Shown: in pieces, positions 13,302-24,591 of the stretch
How the letters are laid out: every line of letters starts with the position of its first letter
Numbering within the stretch: position 1 is the first letter of the stretch
Assembly (NCBI GenBank): GCA_002917075.1
Contig: NTMA01000038.1
Location: 186,001 to 250,000, forward strand
DNA length: 64,000 bases
Origin: Hawksworthiomyces lignivorus
Lineage: Eukaryota > Ascomycota > Sordariomycetes > Ophiostomatales > Ophiostomataceae
Direction: 5' to 3'
Translations under genes and position numbers: made by a program
The notes under the pieces: model-generated
Seen by the model: only the letters and a program-made list of their open reading frames with translations
What the model was told of the DNA's origin: nothing
The model's database searches: none

Positions 13302-14548
13302 ATGCTAAGGTCGACAGTTGGCAATAACGCGACGATGACAGAGTCGCTGATAGATGACGGAGCACCTCCTCACACCAAACCATCCACACTCTCCTATTTA
13401 ACAGGCTGCTCTGACCTAGATGACTTCGTCTTCGGCCTACTGTCGAGTGGGGTTATCGGCATCAGCTCGGAGGGTGATATCGGCTTTGTGGTGCGTTGAT
13501 TAACTGTGTACTATGACAATTGTCGGATTTGCGTGTTCCATCAACTAACTTTACATAGATGTCCCTCCAAGCTGCTGTCCACCATTTACAGCGCGATACT
13601 GAGGTCACAGCTCGGATAGTTACTACGCATCCCGTGGCGCATGTGATGGATCTTTTGAAAAAGGTGGTTAGGGGAATGAAAGCGGACACAATATCTGATC
13701 CCAATGAATTCAAACATGGCTTCGCCTCTCTTTTTCGCCGTATCTTTATCTCGCGTGTCTACGGCCCAGATGATCTGTACACTGTCCTAAATGATCTCGA
13801 GAATGGCATTCCCTTTCAACGAATGTGGTCAGCCAATGGCAGAGAAAGAGATAATGCTTCTCTGGATTCTGTCACAGCGCTGCCTCGCATCCTTATCTTT
13901 ACAGAAATAGACCATCACTTCAAGTGGATGCGTCTCCAGGGCCATGGCACGCGCCTCCACGAGCAGTACGGTCTGCTCATGCGACGATTGCGAGCATTGG
14001 CTGCACCGTCATGGAGCACAAGTCCTTATCGAACTCTTGTCTTCGTCCTAAACAGCACTCTTGTCCAGCACCCGACCGAGAGACAAGCTGGGAATGCCGG
14101 GGTTGACAATCATACAAATGCCGATGTATCTATAATCGATAGAAGCGCCTCTGATGCTCTCTACAACGAAGACAGGATCTACCAACTAGTCCTGTCTACC
14201 CTTCAGGACCAGAAAAATCAAGAGAAAATCCGACGCAACCCAGAGCTTCTCCGTGAGTGTTGCAGGGAACTTGCCAGAGTGCACAACGCTGGGTCTCGGT
14301 ATAAAGACTTGATGAGCTATCTGTGCACCATGCATGTGTGCCTCGCACGTCTACCTTCTGACCTTATGAATACGTGGATCCAATTATGGCCAAGTCATGG
14401 TCATCGGCAGATTTCTAGTGTGTCCGGTCCTTCGCTGTGGGCCGTGATCGTGGAAAACGACGAGACCGAGATTAGCTCTGCTACGGCTGATCGAATCGGC
14501 GTTGTACAATTAAGAAATGGCGTCCTCCGGGATGCATTTCCTGCTTGA
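13302..14548 (+). CDS. Divergent RecA/Rad51-paralog-like protein, function unproven
   Basis: Two exons (13302-13490 and 13559-14548) join in phase 0 across a 68-nt intron with a CTAAC branch site, giving 392 aa. No family is certain. The layout resembles the core of Rad51 paralogs. TGCSDLDDFVFGLLSSG corresponds to the TGxxxLDxLLGGG entry segment, followed by GISSEGDIG where the P-loop should be. About 120 residues later comes a Walker B-like strand (ILIFTEIDHH, Asp about 181), and then a strand LVFVLNSTLVQ where RecA proteins have the ITNQV segment. The P-loop Lys-Thr/Ser is missing, so ATP binding is doubtful if the relationship holds. If it is a Rad51-paralog relative (Rad55/Rad57/XRCC2-type), a structural role in recombination would be expected. 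That is inference from fold order only. It converges on the CoA-ligase gene with a gap of only 106 bases. Confidence 0.75.
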
Positions 14549-14654
14549 GGATGGAATTTATTATTCAAATACAAACGGCTTTCTCTATACACGGCGGATT
14601 TTCTAAAAGTGAGCTACATGAGTCTCATTATTTATCGGCTGTTATCTTTTCGTC

Positions 14655-16814
14655 TCACAGCCTGGCAGCCCTTGTCTTCTGTTTCTTTGCCTTCTCCTGG
14701 TCCCGTAGCAAACGGCGCAAGATTTTACCACTCGGGCTCTTGGGAATGGCATCGATAAATTCTATGCCACCTTTGAGCCACTTGTATGGTGCCTTGTGCT
14801 CTTCCACATACTTGGCGATGGCACGCGCAACTTCTGCATCTGGCTTCGAGGCGAACTCAACTGTTCTGACGACGAACGCCTTTGGGATCTCTCCTGCATT
14901 ATCGTCTGGTGTCTGGATGACGGCTGTGTCGGCCACCGCTGGATGCGTCAGCAAATGCGCCTCTAGTTCAGCAGGTGCCACTTGGTGGCCCTTGACTTTA
15001 ATCAGCTCTTTAATGCGGTCGACAATAACGAAGTGTTCGTTGCCGGAGGGTGCTATCGTGACGACCACCTCATCACCTGTACGGATCCAACGACCGTCAT
15101 CATGGAACACATATGTCTCGGCTGTGGCTTTCTCATTGTTCAAGTAACCCAGTGTGACTGACGGCGACTGAATGAGCAGCTCGCCAGGCGTATCATAGGT
15201 CGTCACTTCCTTGCCATCAAAACCGATGACTTTGGCCTTGACGCCTGGAACTAGAGATCCGGATGAGCGGGGCAATGGGTCATGCTCGCTAGTCGAGCAG
15301 ACCACGGTAGACGTCTCTGTCATGCCTTGAAGATTGTCAGCTTTATGAAGTGAACTTTAATGGAAGCAGGAATAAAAGCGCAGAGGCCTATGTGTCGTTT
15401 AGCTTACCATAACCTTGGACAACCACCCACTGGGGGTAGATCTTCTTTAAATCGGCAATGGTTTCTTCACCTGTCGGTGCTGCACCAGTGTACATAAAAC
15501 GGACACTGCTCAGGTCGTACTTGGAGCATATATCTTGCGTACGCAATAAGCGAATGAGAATCGGCGGCACCTGTTTAAACAACAATGCAGATATGCATTA
15601 GCGGGAAATCGGATTCGAAGCTGCGTAAGTAGAGGAATACGCACAATGCGAAGCTGCTGGACTCGGTGCTTTTGAATGGCTTCCAGGAAAGATATGAGTT
15701 CGAACCTAGGCAGCACAACGACCTCGTCCCCGCGCCAGGTACCTGCATGGGCAATGACGACCAGCCCATAAATGTGGCTGAAGGGCAGAAGGCCGATTTC
15801 GACTTGTGTATCAATGCCTGCCAGCTTCCGGCCGTGAGCTTCGTAAGTCCCTAGCTGCAGCACGTTGGATATGACGTTGCGATGAGAAATCATGACGGCT
15901 TTCTGCATGCAGGCACACGATTAGGCTTCTTGTTACGCTCTGGGAAAGGGACGCAAATGCCACGAATAACAACGTACTGGGAGACCAGATGTTCCGCTGG
16001 AGAAGCAGAGAAAGGCCGGCTGTCGGCTGCCCTGGCCCTTTGTCCATTGCAGCGGTGCGATGGCAGGAAGTCTGGCACCCTCGGATACGAGTTGGTCGAC
16101 AGTAGCATGCGCAGCCTGGGCAGTAGCGGCGCTGCGCTTATCGGCATCGGTGATTACAGGGAAATCAAGCAGGAACACCTTGTTGTCAGGGATACCCACG
16201 GCGCGGGTGGCCTTGAGGGCTGTTTGTAGCAATGGCATGCAGGTAAAGATGGCCTGGGCACCGGATGTGGCGAGTTGATGTTGTAGCTCAAGCGCCGAGT
16301 AGGCTGCGTTAGCCGGAGTAGCAATACCGGAAAAGCGATGAACAGAGTACAGTGCTGTCATATAATCAATCTGTCAATATAGTACGTGTTAGCTAGGAGA
16401 GTATGGAGCAACAAGCTAGGTCAGATGAGACGGACGGAAGACCGACAGTATTTAATGAGAAGACGGCTATGACTTTGTCCCACGGAGTGCCCTCATTGGG
16501 CTGCCAGCCTAAGCGTTTGCCAATAGCACGGGCGAGGAAGTCGGTTCGGCGGATCATATCGGACCAGCTATGAGTCTTGCCGGTTAAACCACAAGTGAAT
16601 GGATTGCGGCTTTTAGCAATGGGAAATCGACCATCCCGCTCGCTGGTCATAAACTGCTCGATGGTGACAGAGTCGGGAGGGTCTGTAAGAGAAGATCAAT
16701 TCAGTACGTATGCGAGTATCAGAACAGCACATGTGTTTGCTCCACACAATCTCTTCTAAAACTCTTCTTACCAATGGGGAGCTGTGGCACCCATGCCGGA
16801 GGATGGAATACCAT
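14655..16814 (-). CDS. Adenylate-forming acyl/aryl-CoA ligase (4CL-like), probably peroxisomal
   Basis: This is an AMP-binding (ANL) superfamily enzyme. It activates a carboxylic acid with ATP and transfers it to CoA; the layout is that of 4-coumarate-CoA ligase-like fungal proteins. It has six exons on the minus strand (16772-16814, 16447-16682, 15978-16370, 15645-15902, 15408-15570, 14655-15325), all in phase, giving 587 aa. Motifs in order are: the phosphate-binding loop FSSGTSGLPKAVMISHRN (its Lys is the first residue of exon 4, about 225), the VQGYGMTET segment spanning the last intron, RWIRTGD (Asp about 449), and the C-terminal catalytic Lys in SPSGKILRR (about 565). The last three residues, Ala-Arg-Leu, fit a peroxisomal targeting signal type 1. 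The substrate cannot be read from the sequence. The donor ACT/GTCGGT of intron 2 is weak but gives the correct joint (SLNT-IDYMTALYS). Confidence 0.93.
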
Positions 16815-18077
16815 ATTTGATTTTGGGTTCTTTGGTTGCGGTAGGGGATATAGGAGCCTATGTTAAAAAAATGAACAGGAATATAGAGAATAAGGTCAAA
16901 CCCAGACGCAGGGACAAAAGCAGCCTGGTGGAGAATATATGGTGTTTGAAGTCCACGATGTAGATGTCCGAGGACGCAGACTTGTGAAGGTAGCTCTAGG
17001 AGACCGAACACAACAAAGGATATCTTTAAGGACGCCGTCCAGGTACAGAATGAGACGACGAGAGCTGAGAAGAGTGAACTTGGGCACCTTGTGAGAGAAA
17101 TCACAGTAAAGTAGTAGATACGCAAGTTCCAAGGCAGGAAGAGGAGCAACTAAGACGTGGCAGGATATAAGTTATAGTTCTTAGAAAGGAATTAGTAGAG
17201 AGAGAAGTTAGAAGAAAGGAAAGAAGATTCTCTACAAATAAGTACTCCACAGACTTCTAGATTTCAGAAGTTTCTTGGGTTCCTTTCCTCTCTGTAACTT
17301 CTTTGCTCCTTGTGCCGCACCAGGGCAGTATGAACCCTCCGTATGCGTAGGTTCCTCCAAACCTACAAAAGTGGAGCTTCCAGCGTTGCGGAGGAAGGGT
17401 GCCAGAGTGGTTTACTCCACAAGCCTAGACAAGAAAGGGAAGACGTGTGGAGGCGACAAGAACAGTAAAGCGGCCTCGGTATTTTTCATAGAGATGGCGG
17501 GGAGAAGCCTTCAATTTCGTGCTCTGCCTCCGGTGGATCTTTTGCGCTCTTTCTTCCGACATGCCTCAGTGGCAATGAGGTGACCTCCCTCCATTCAGCT
17601 CGGCGACTGACATTGCGAAACGAGTCAGGTCCAAGAGGACGGAGCAAACTACGTTTTTAATTTCCTGAGCGGCGTGGATGTAGATCCAAAGTTGTATAAC
17701 TATCCAGTCTTCTAATATTGTCTCTTCAACAATGAAAATAGAAAGAAGATCCTCTCTGTAATATAGATTTAAAGCATGGTTAGTGGAGAGTAAGAGCAGA
17801 TTTCGGGCACACCACGGAGTTAAAGAGCAATAGAGCATTGGTTCCAGCTCGCTAAATAAAAAATAGGGAGAAACAAACCTCACTGCACATATATGAAGTT
17901 GAGGGGGAGTTCTCCTCACCATTTGTGGCTAGTAGGTGATATAGGTCACGTACGGAGTTCAGATATTTGGGTCATGCTATACGAGTAGCAAGAGGCGCTG
18001 CGGCACAAATCCTCACACTAGGGATGCAGCACGGCAAGCGCTCGGTTGCGAGCTGATAGGTAGCGCCTGGACTATCT
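16815..18077. other. Intergenic, upstream of CoA ligase
   Basis: It holds the promoter and leader of the minus-strand ligase. ORFs of around 100 codons are present on both strands, but they show no domain, no splice continuity and no coding-like composition. No repeat was found. Confidence 0.5.
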
Positions 18078-18311
18078 CTATTCCACTTCTTTCATTTTCC
18101 TGTTTTGGAAAGCCTCGGCCTGCATGGACATCTTTTTTTCTTTTCTGCTCTGTCCCGTTCGTATCATCCGAGCTGTCCTCGTTCTAGAACTAGTCCCTGT
18201 GCCGAAATTAAAGTATTCTTGTGGCTTCGAGAGATCCATTATAATATGACGGATCGTATCTTGCAGATTCTCTAACGTCTCGGAGGAAAGCAAAATGAGC
18301 CTTGCATACAT
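18078..18311 (-). CDS. Small basic hypothetical protein (uncertain)
   Basis: This is an ATG-initiated frame of 77 codons. The first half is amphipathic (LILLSSETLENLQDTIRHI), followed by DLSKPQEYFNF and a Lys/Arg/Glu-rich tail ending KMKEVE. The composition looks protein-like, and the same frame stays open upstream for about 15 codons to a CCCCACAG that could be a splice acceptor (18345-18352). The real start may therefore lie further 5'. A second ATG frame (MSDPHSLRTEHRYKN) overlaps just upstream in another phase, and I could not join the two convincingly. I do not recognise a family. It lies downstream of ATP12 on the same strand, with a gap of about 270 nt. Confidence 0.35.
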   Translation of the reverse strand: MYARLILLSSETLENLQDTIRHIIMDLSKPQEYFNFGTGTSSRTRTARMIRTGQSRKEKKMSMQAEAFQNRKMKEVE

Positions 18312-18580
18312 TGAACACGATTTTTGTAGCGGTGTTCCGTTCTTAGGCTGTGGGGGTCAGACATCAATTCGTAATTCGCTGGAGCTAGAGCACTTTATAT
18401 GCACCTGAGCTGTATGGTATTATACATGGCATTATCAGATCATCGCGTCTTTGGTGCGGGTTGAAGTGCACAAAACCTCGATGCTCCTATGTGCTAGGTC
18501 TTTCTATTTACATGTACTCGTTATGTCTTAGCTGGCTGAGAGGCGCCTCCCTAGAATGAGCCGGGCCTTCGGCAGAGAGG

Positions 18581-19891
18581 CTATGCTACCAGCAGCAACA
18601 CGCTGCCAAAGTGCCGCCGCATATCCTCGTTGTCCACGTCGTGCGTGTCCTCGACCTCACCCCACTGCGCCGTCTGGAACGCCGTTTCTATATTGGTTGC
18701 CGCGACGGCGTCGTCAACGGAGAAGGGCTGATTGCCGTGATCAGGCTGGGCCGCGACAGAAGAGGCGGCCGGGGCTACAGTCTGCGACCACCCGCCTACC
18801 AGCCGCGCTGCCACCACCAAGCTCTTGCCCGCCAGCGTCGCCCGCTCCACGCCTGCCAGGTCCCACCCGCTCAGCGACCACAGCCAGTTGGCTACTGCTG
18901 CGCGCGTTTCAGGCGGGTGGGGGCGGGGGAGAAGGAAGTTGTCATCCAGGCCGAGCACGGGCGCGACGTGAACGCCGGGCCACACGTGCGCTGTGACGTA
19001 GTCAAGAATGGGCGCCGCCGTCTGTTCCTGCAGCTGGCGGAGAGTAACGGTCCTGCCGTGGACGACACGAGCTGCCCTGTGCTCGCCCTCCGCACTGCCC
19101 TCATCCTCGTCGCGCGGGGCCCAGCACAGCAGACTGTCGGTGTCGAGGTAGCGGAGAAGGTTGTCAATGACGGTGGCGCGCTGCCCTCCCGCGCGGCTGC
19201 CGCCCATCATCTCGGCTTTGCCATCGGCTTCGGCTGCAGCTTCGGCCTCCAAGTCCAGCGCCCTGCACACCAGCGACGTCAGCGGTACTCGGTGCCCTTG
19301 CGTCGCCTGCCTCACCGACGCCAGATGGTCCCACTCCACCGCCAGTGCGTGCGCTAACAGCCGTTTGCTCGCCGGTAGCTGGATCACATCTTTGGTGGTG
19401 GGATGCCGGAGCGGCCGCGTATCAAGCATCACGATCAAGTTGCTGCTGTCGCCACCCTCTCTTTCTGAGTCCTTCTCTCCTTCTACAACACTCGTGACCT
19501 TCCAGAATCGGCTGCCGCTGCCGGTCCTGGCAGCTAGGGCCTTGCGCCGGGCGATGCGGATGGCGCGTTCTTCGGCTTCGCGAGCGGGGTCGTCTTTACC
19601 ACTTCTTGTCGAAGACGTAGATGAAGATGCGAATGGCTTAGGCGGGTCGGGTGGAGGTCCCGTGCCGTAGGCATGGACGACTTGGGCAAGGCGCGGAGTA
19701 GTAGTGGCGAGTGCAGCTGTTGCAGGAGTTGTGCAGAAAGTTCGTCGGAGTGGTGGTTGTATTTTGCGCGACTGTTCTGTGCAAAGTCGTCTCAGCTTTT
19801 GCTGTACAAGACAATTAGAAGCAATCTTTGCTGGCACTGCTGTTATCGTGGCCGTCGGTGCCGGCGGGCAGATCCTTGCAATTGGCCGCAT
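18581..19891 (-). CDS. ATP12: Mitochondrial F1-ATPase assembly chaperone ATP12
   Basis: It encodes an ATP12-family chaperone, which binds the F1 alpha subunit in the mitochondrial matrix until it assembles with beta. The gene is intron-less, 436 aa from the first ATG (MRPIARICPP). The frame stays open upstream, but without another ATG start. The N-terminus is rich in Arg/Ala/Ser/Thr and lacks acids, like a mitochondrial presequence. The ATP12 domain begins near FWKVTSVVEG, continues through LDTRPLRHPTTKDVIQLPAS and LLAHALAVEWDHL, and ends with the conserved acidic C-terminal motif EVEDTHDVDNEDMRRHF. The segment RQLQEQTAAPILDYVTAHVW is also characteristic. The gene is strikingly rich in G+C and in Ala, Arg and Pro codons compared with its neighbours. 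It has expansions such as EAEAAAEADGKAEMMGGSRA inside the domain, and so is longer than the yeast protein. Confidence 0.93.
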   Translation of the reverse strand: MRPIARICPPAPTATITAVPAKIASNCLVQQKLRRLCTEQSRKIQPPLRRTFCTTPATAALATTTPRLAQVVHAYGTGPPPDPPKPFASSSTSSTRSGKDDPAREAEERAIRIARRKALAARTGSGSRFWKVTSVVEGEKDSEREGGDSSNLIVMLDTRPLRHPTTKDVIQLPASKRLLAHALAVEWDHLASVRQATQGHRVPLTSLVCRALDLEAEAAAEADGKAEMMGGSRAGGQRATVIDNLLRYLDTDSLLCWAPRDEDEGSAEGEHRAARVVHGRTVTLRQLQEQTAAPILDYVTAHVWPGVHVAPVLGLDDNFLLPRPHPPETRAAVANWLWSLSGWDLAGVERATLAGKSLVVAARLVGGWSQTVAPAASSVAAQPDHGNQPFSVDDAVAATNIETAFQTAQWGEVEDTHDVDNEDMRRHFGSVLLLVA

Positions 19892-20677
19892 ATTGGTTGC
19901 TGGTGTCACTTCAGCAGAGGCACCACATAGAAAGCTCGTTAAAAGAAAGTGAGAGAAGAAATGAACGTAGTCTCGCTCGAAATATCCACTGCCTCTCGCC
20001 TGGCGATTTTTTGATTTTTTTTCCCCCCAAAGACCCACTTTACCAAAAGCTAAACAGCTGCTGGTCAAAGCGGGAAAGCCCTGGTAAATCCATCATCAAT
20101 CAACACTTGGTCTCTGGAAACGCTTGTCAGCCCGGGGCTGCAGGCTGCTACAAATGTGTGAAATATATACCCTCAGAGACGAACCATGGACGACGTATCT
20201 CTGTTTCTACGGACAATTGCATTATTTCTTCCACTGGTAGCTTTTCGAATGGTCATAGCCCAAGAACAAAATGGCAAGAGTTGCTATATTGCTATCGCCT
20301 ATTCTAATTTCGTCCACCTTTATCCTGCTTTTTTTCTGCTTTGTATTCTAAATTGCCCTTCGCTCATGGCGAATTTGTCTCAGCTCTCTCGGTTTTGTGG
20401 ATTGATCGTGTTTACTTGTCAAGTAAAGGAGGGAAATGATGAAGAAAAAGAAATCTAAAAAGCCAACCAACAAAAAGAGTATATAAAGGGAAAACCGCGT
20501 ATGCTTGTAAATACAATGCTTATACCAAAAAAAAGAGCAAAATACAGAATAGTAATTCACACAACCAATACACAGAAGAAAGTGTCAAAATTACAGCTTA
20601 ATTAAGGCCCAGCGCATCATAGCTGCTGCAGTATAATATACAAAGAATGCAGTAGCCCACAGTCAAGCATCTAGGAT
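19892..20677. other. Intergenic between ATP12 promoter side and EFR3 3' end
   Basis: Both neighbours are on the minus strand, so this holds the EFR3 terminator and the ATP12 promoter. The only sizeable frames are antisense shadows of the ATP12 5' end. Nothing else was seen. Confidence 0.5.
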
Positions 20678-23600
20678 CTAGTACGGCGGTCGCGATAAGT
20701 TGCCCAAGCTTGTCTCACCGGCACGGCTGTCAATTCCTTTCAAGAGACTCTGTAGATCCATTGTCAACGGTTGCAAATCATCGCTGATGGCACTCGACAA
20801 TATGCTATCACCGCCTCGGCTTTTAACATTCCGCCTAATCGCTTGAAGATTGGGCGATTTCGTAGGCGGGGACGTCTGCCGCGGCTGTGATGAGGTATTC
20901 TTTTCTGTCAATGAACCGGCATTCGCGCCGCCACCTGAGGAGCTCGCCTGTTGGGCTTGTTGAAATTGGTGTTCCCTGATAAGAGGAGATGGTAATGGCG
21001 GAACTGGAGGAACCGAGTCGCTGTTCTCCTGGTATTCGCTCTCATATGCCGTGGGGTTATTATAAGCTGCGGCGTCCTGCTGCTGCTGTGGCCGCAGTTG
21101 CGTAGGATTTGAGTTCAGCGGACCCAGGAAGTCGCCCGTCGCTGAATTATTCTTGCTAGTAGCTGAAATAAACTGTTTGGCGGTGGGTGAGACGGGGGCG
21201 TCGACATTCTGTTGTGGTGAGAGCTGCTGATCGTTGCCACCGCTTTGAGGTTGTGCTGCTGTGGGAGGCGGATTGAAAGAAAATTCCGAGGCTGAAATAT
21301 CGTAACTGGCCATGCTTTCACTGCTACTATCGTCGGCGTTTTGCCCTCTATCACGCTCTCCGAGAGAGTCACCCAGGTTTGTGTGCACAGAAGCTCCAGA
21401 GAGCGCCATCTTCAGCTGATCCACCGATGTGACAAAACCTCCACCGCTTCGTCCTCCGCCTCTGCTGGAGATACTTCCGCCAGGTGAGGGAGAGATGCCA
21501 CTCCGGACGCTGGATTTACGCAGCTTTGGCACCAAAGGTGTAGCAAGATTATCGTTATCGATCTGACCGGCTCCAGCGCGTTGCGAGCTGGCCCGGAGGT
21601 TCTGCTGACTTGCCGAAGGTGATAGGCCAGTGCCATTTATATAAAGATATCCATTATTTAAAGCGCCAGGGGCCAAACGGTTCTTTCCTGTATTAGAATT
21701 TGTCGCCAAGGTACCCGTGCGAGAGCCGCTGAGCGACGTCGACTTGCTGCCGGAATGCTGTTGCACCAGTTGTATGACACCATCGCGGGACCAATCGGCC
21801 AACATCTGGTCTCTAAAGGCAGCTGGGAGTTCCTCTTCGCCCTCAGACACAGCCGCAGCGCCAGTAGTGGGGATGCCACCAGTACCGAAATTAAACGATG
21901 AGCCAAAGCTACCAGTAGCAGCGACACCTCGTCCAGGGCTCGCAGCAGGACTCTGTGGCGGCGATGCGGCTGATGATTCGTGGTAGCCTGTACAAATGCA
22001 CTCCACCAAGGACAAGCGGTCGTCGAAGGGAAGAAGTGCCTCGGATTCAATTTCATGTAAGGGCATTCGTGGTTGTGGCCTCGACATACCCGGTGTTCCA
22101 ACGAGCTCTAATAGTGGTGGAGGCACATGAACGCCTTCAACCCAAAAGTGCTTGGAACGACGCCTGGTGATCTCGTTGCGAATGGCACGACCCACCACTG
22201 ACGATTCAAACCTGAACTTCTCGGTCATTGTCCAAAAATAGCCATGCACAAGACTGCCTACTCGAACCTTTGCCTGGGGCGTTTCTACATCCTGAATAGA
22301 TTCCTGTAGCTGAAAAATCATCGGCAAGCCATAGCGGACGGCATTTACACCCAGTTCCTCAGCCAGCTTATAGAGTAACAGATGAAGCAAGACAATATCG
22401 GTCTCGTAGTCAACAAATTCCAGCGCGTTATCATAGACAGCTAGGTGAAGAAGCGCTAGGAAAAAGCTGCGCCGCTTCTTACTAGACGGTTGCTTGCTAA
22501 TGGCACTTGCGGTTCCGTTTTCACGGTTCGATGCGCTTGATACGGCACGTCTCGTCAAAGTAGCGGTTCCCACAGGGACTGGTGGTGCAGCGCCATCTCG
22601 GCCAGACTTTGTTGTTGGTCGACCCCCAGTGTTAGAACCAAGAGGAGTAGAAGAAATTATGCTCTCGTCGCCGGGGCGCTGATCCACTTTAAATGTCTCA
22701 CGGTCAAGCCAGGTAAGTAAGGCATCTACGTATGCTTTACGAACCTGACCGTCAGGGTCGCGCAGCAACCAGTGTGTGCCTTCCCAAACCTGAATGGGTA
22801 CTCGGTTACGCGAGAGGGTTTGGTTACCGCTGACCTTGGTTTTGGGGTTGGCCACTAGGAGTATCGCTTTGATAGCTTTAAGAGCCGCAGTTTTTGCCAC
22901 AGTGAGAGTGAAGAGGGAATCACTAGCGTGCTGGTGCGACTGTTTTTGTTTTTGTTGCTGTGTATGCTGCTCTCCGGCTCCGTCCTCGAGTTTTTCATCA
23001 TCGACTTTCTCGTCTGGTGGCGTGGAATTTCCATTACCGGCGCTTGACCGTGGTGGCTTCAGGCGGAATAGAATCGTGGAAACCATATCTGAAATTTGGT
23101 CTGCATAGTACACATGTGTAGCTAAATCACCGATACACTGTTGCAAGCGTGCCAAAAGCTCCTTGCGCTTAGTTGCTACAGTGGTAATAGACTGGATGGC
23201 GGCAAGCGTAGTTGGTGAACGAGGATCGGCCTGGCCTGGGAGAGGACCTTCAGAGGCGGCGGCGGCGACAGCTCCAGCGGGATCTCCTGGCATCTGGACG
23301 AGCTTCTTTATATGCTGGATAAAGCTGAGTAATACATCCATGACACTTAGACCGATCAAGCTTGCATCTGACCGTAACAAGGAAGCGATCATGGTGGTCA
23401 GAGCAATGTGCTGGTCGAGTGTATCGTCAGAGAGAGGGAACTTCGCTAACGTATCCATGGCAGTAATGAGAATAATGTAGCGTTCCTGAACAGGAGCCCA
23501 ACGCAGGAGCAAGCCACAAATCTTCACAGCCCAGCCACTCTCTTTTGCGCCGCTCAGGCCAGCATGCACAACATCCTCGCCCTGGTCGATGCGGTCTTTG

Positions 23601-24591
23601 ACGAAATCGAGTAGGGCCACAGTGGCATAGTGAATAAGTGAGCGACTCGGAGTAATAAAAATTTGCTTCAAACAAAGCATTGCAAGCACGCCAATGTCTT
23701 CCTCAGCCAATTTATCCACATCCATAGCCGTACCTGACAGGGCTATGGGGTTTGTATCACCGGCCGTATCGGCAGTGCGAACCGTGGCAATGCTTGTCCT
23801 CCGTTTGAGGATGCGTTCCGAGTCCACCTTCTCTTCGATCTCCGCACGATGGAGTAGAATATCCAAGAAATCTTCGTTGTCCGTCCAAAGATTCTCCAGG
23901 ATCATCGGGACCATCATGTCGTACTGTCGCCCCGCAATAGACGAAAGTGAATCGGATGCCGCAACAGCGCGAATAGCTTCAAGGCCTGAGTTGCGCCATC
24001 GCATAGCTACCGGTTTGCTAGGTTGGGTCTTACCTGGCGCGAACCGGGTGGATGCAAGAGAAGCATAGTGGCGTACGACAGCCTCAAACTGACCGAGGTA
24101 GTATTGATCCGCAAGCAAAGTCGAGGCGTCATGGTTCGAACAAAACGCCTCAAAGGTCGGAATTGAGGATTCGACCATGGTGATATCGTTCGAGCGGAGG
24201 ATGACATCGAAGATCTTGAGGACATTTGGAGCAAACAAGGGGAGATCTTTAGGGTTCTTTTCGATCAACGCCTCGAGGATTTGAAGAGTAACTTGGACGT
24301 TTCTGGGCTTGTTAGAATAATAAGATAATGAGGTTGAGAAGAAAAGAGGCCGCAGCAGGAGAGAGAAAAGTCTTACCCGATGCGTTGACGCCAGACATCA
24401 CTGGCAGTCTTCCGCTCAAGGAAGTTGCCAACCTTTTGAATCTTAGTTCGACGTGAGGTGGCGTAATAGAGTAGATAACTCAATTCGCTTGAGTTGGGTT
24501 TGACATCGACAGCGCCTTTGGTTGTGCGTGGGTAGCACTTCAACACGAGGACTTGATGCTTGGGACGGCATCTTTGTTGGATAGCGTGCAT
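20678..24591 (-). CDS. EFR3: EFR3 family plasma-membrane scaffold for PI4-kinase
   Basis: Efr3 anchors the Stt4/PI4KIIIalpha complex at the plasma membrane and so controls PI4P synthesis there. There are two exons: 24377-24591 and 20678-24302, joined GG/GTAAGA to CCCAG/A in phase, giving 1279 aa. The N-terminus, MHAIQQRCRPKHQVLVLKCY followed by a KPNSSELSYLLYYATSRR segment, is the conserved start of fungal Efr3. After the intron comes NVQVTLQILEALIEKNPKDL, and then an alpha-helical HEAT-like region through about residue 830. The last 400 residues or so are Ser/Gly/Gln-rich and low in complexity, probably disordered, and end in a short conserved-looking helix (LTMDLQSLLKGIDSRAG). An upstream in-frame extension has no good ATG, so I chose ATG 24591. 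Confidence 0.93.

Noticed and set aside
18611..19670. Long plus-strand frames opposite ATP12 (248 and 169 codons).
   Set aside because: They are antisense shadows of a G+C-rich gene, where stop codons are rare. They show no domains and have Arg/Ala/Pro-skewed composition.
19892..20068. N-terminal extension of ATP12 by 59 codons.
   Set aside because: It begins with TTG rather than ATG. The first in-frame ATG (19891) gives a typical mitochondrial presequence.
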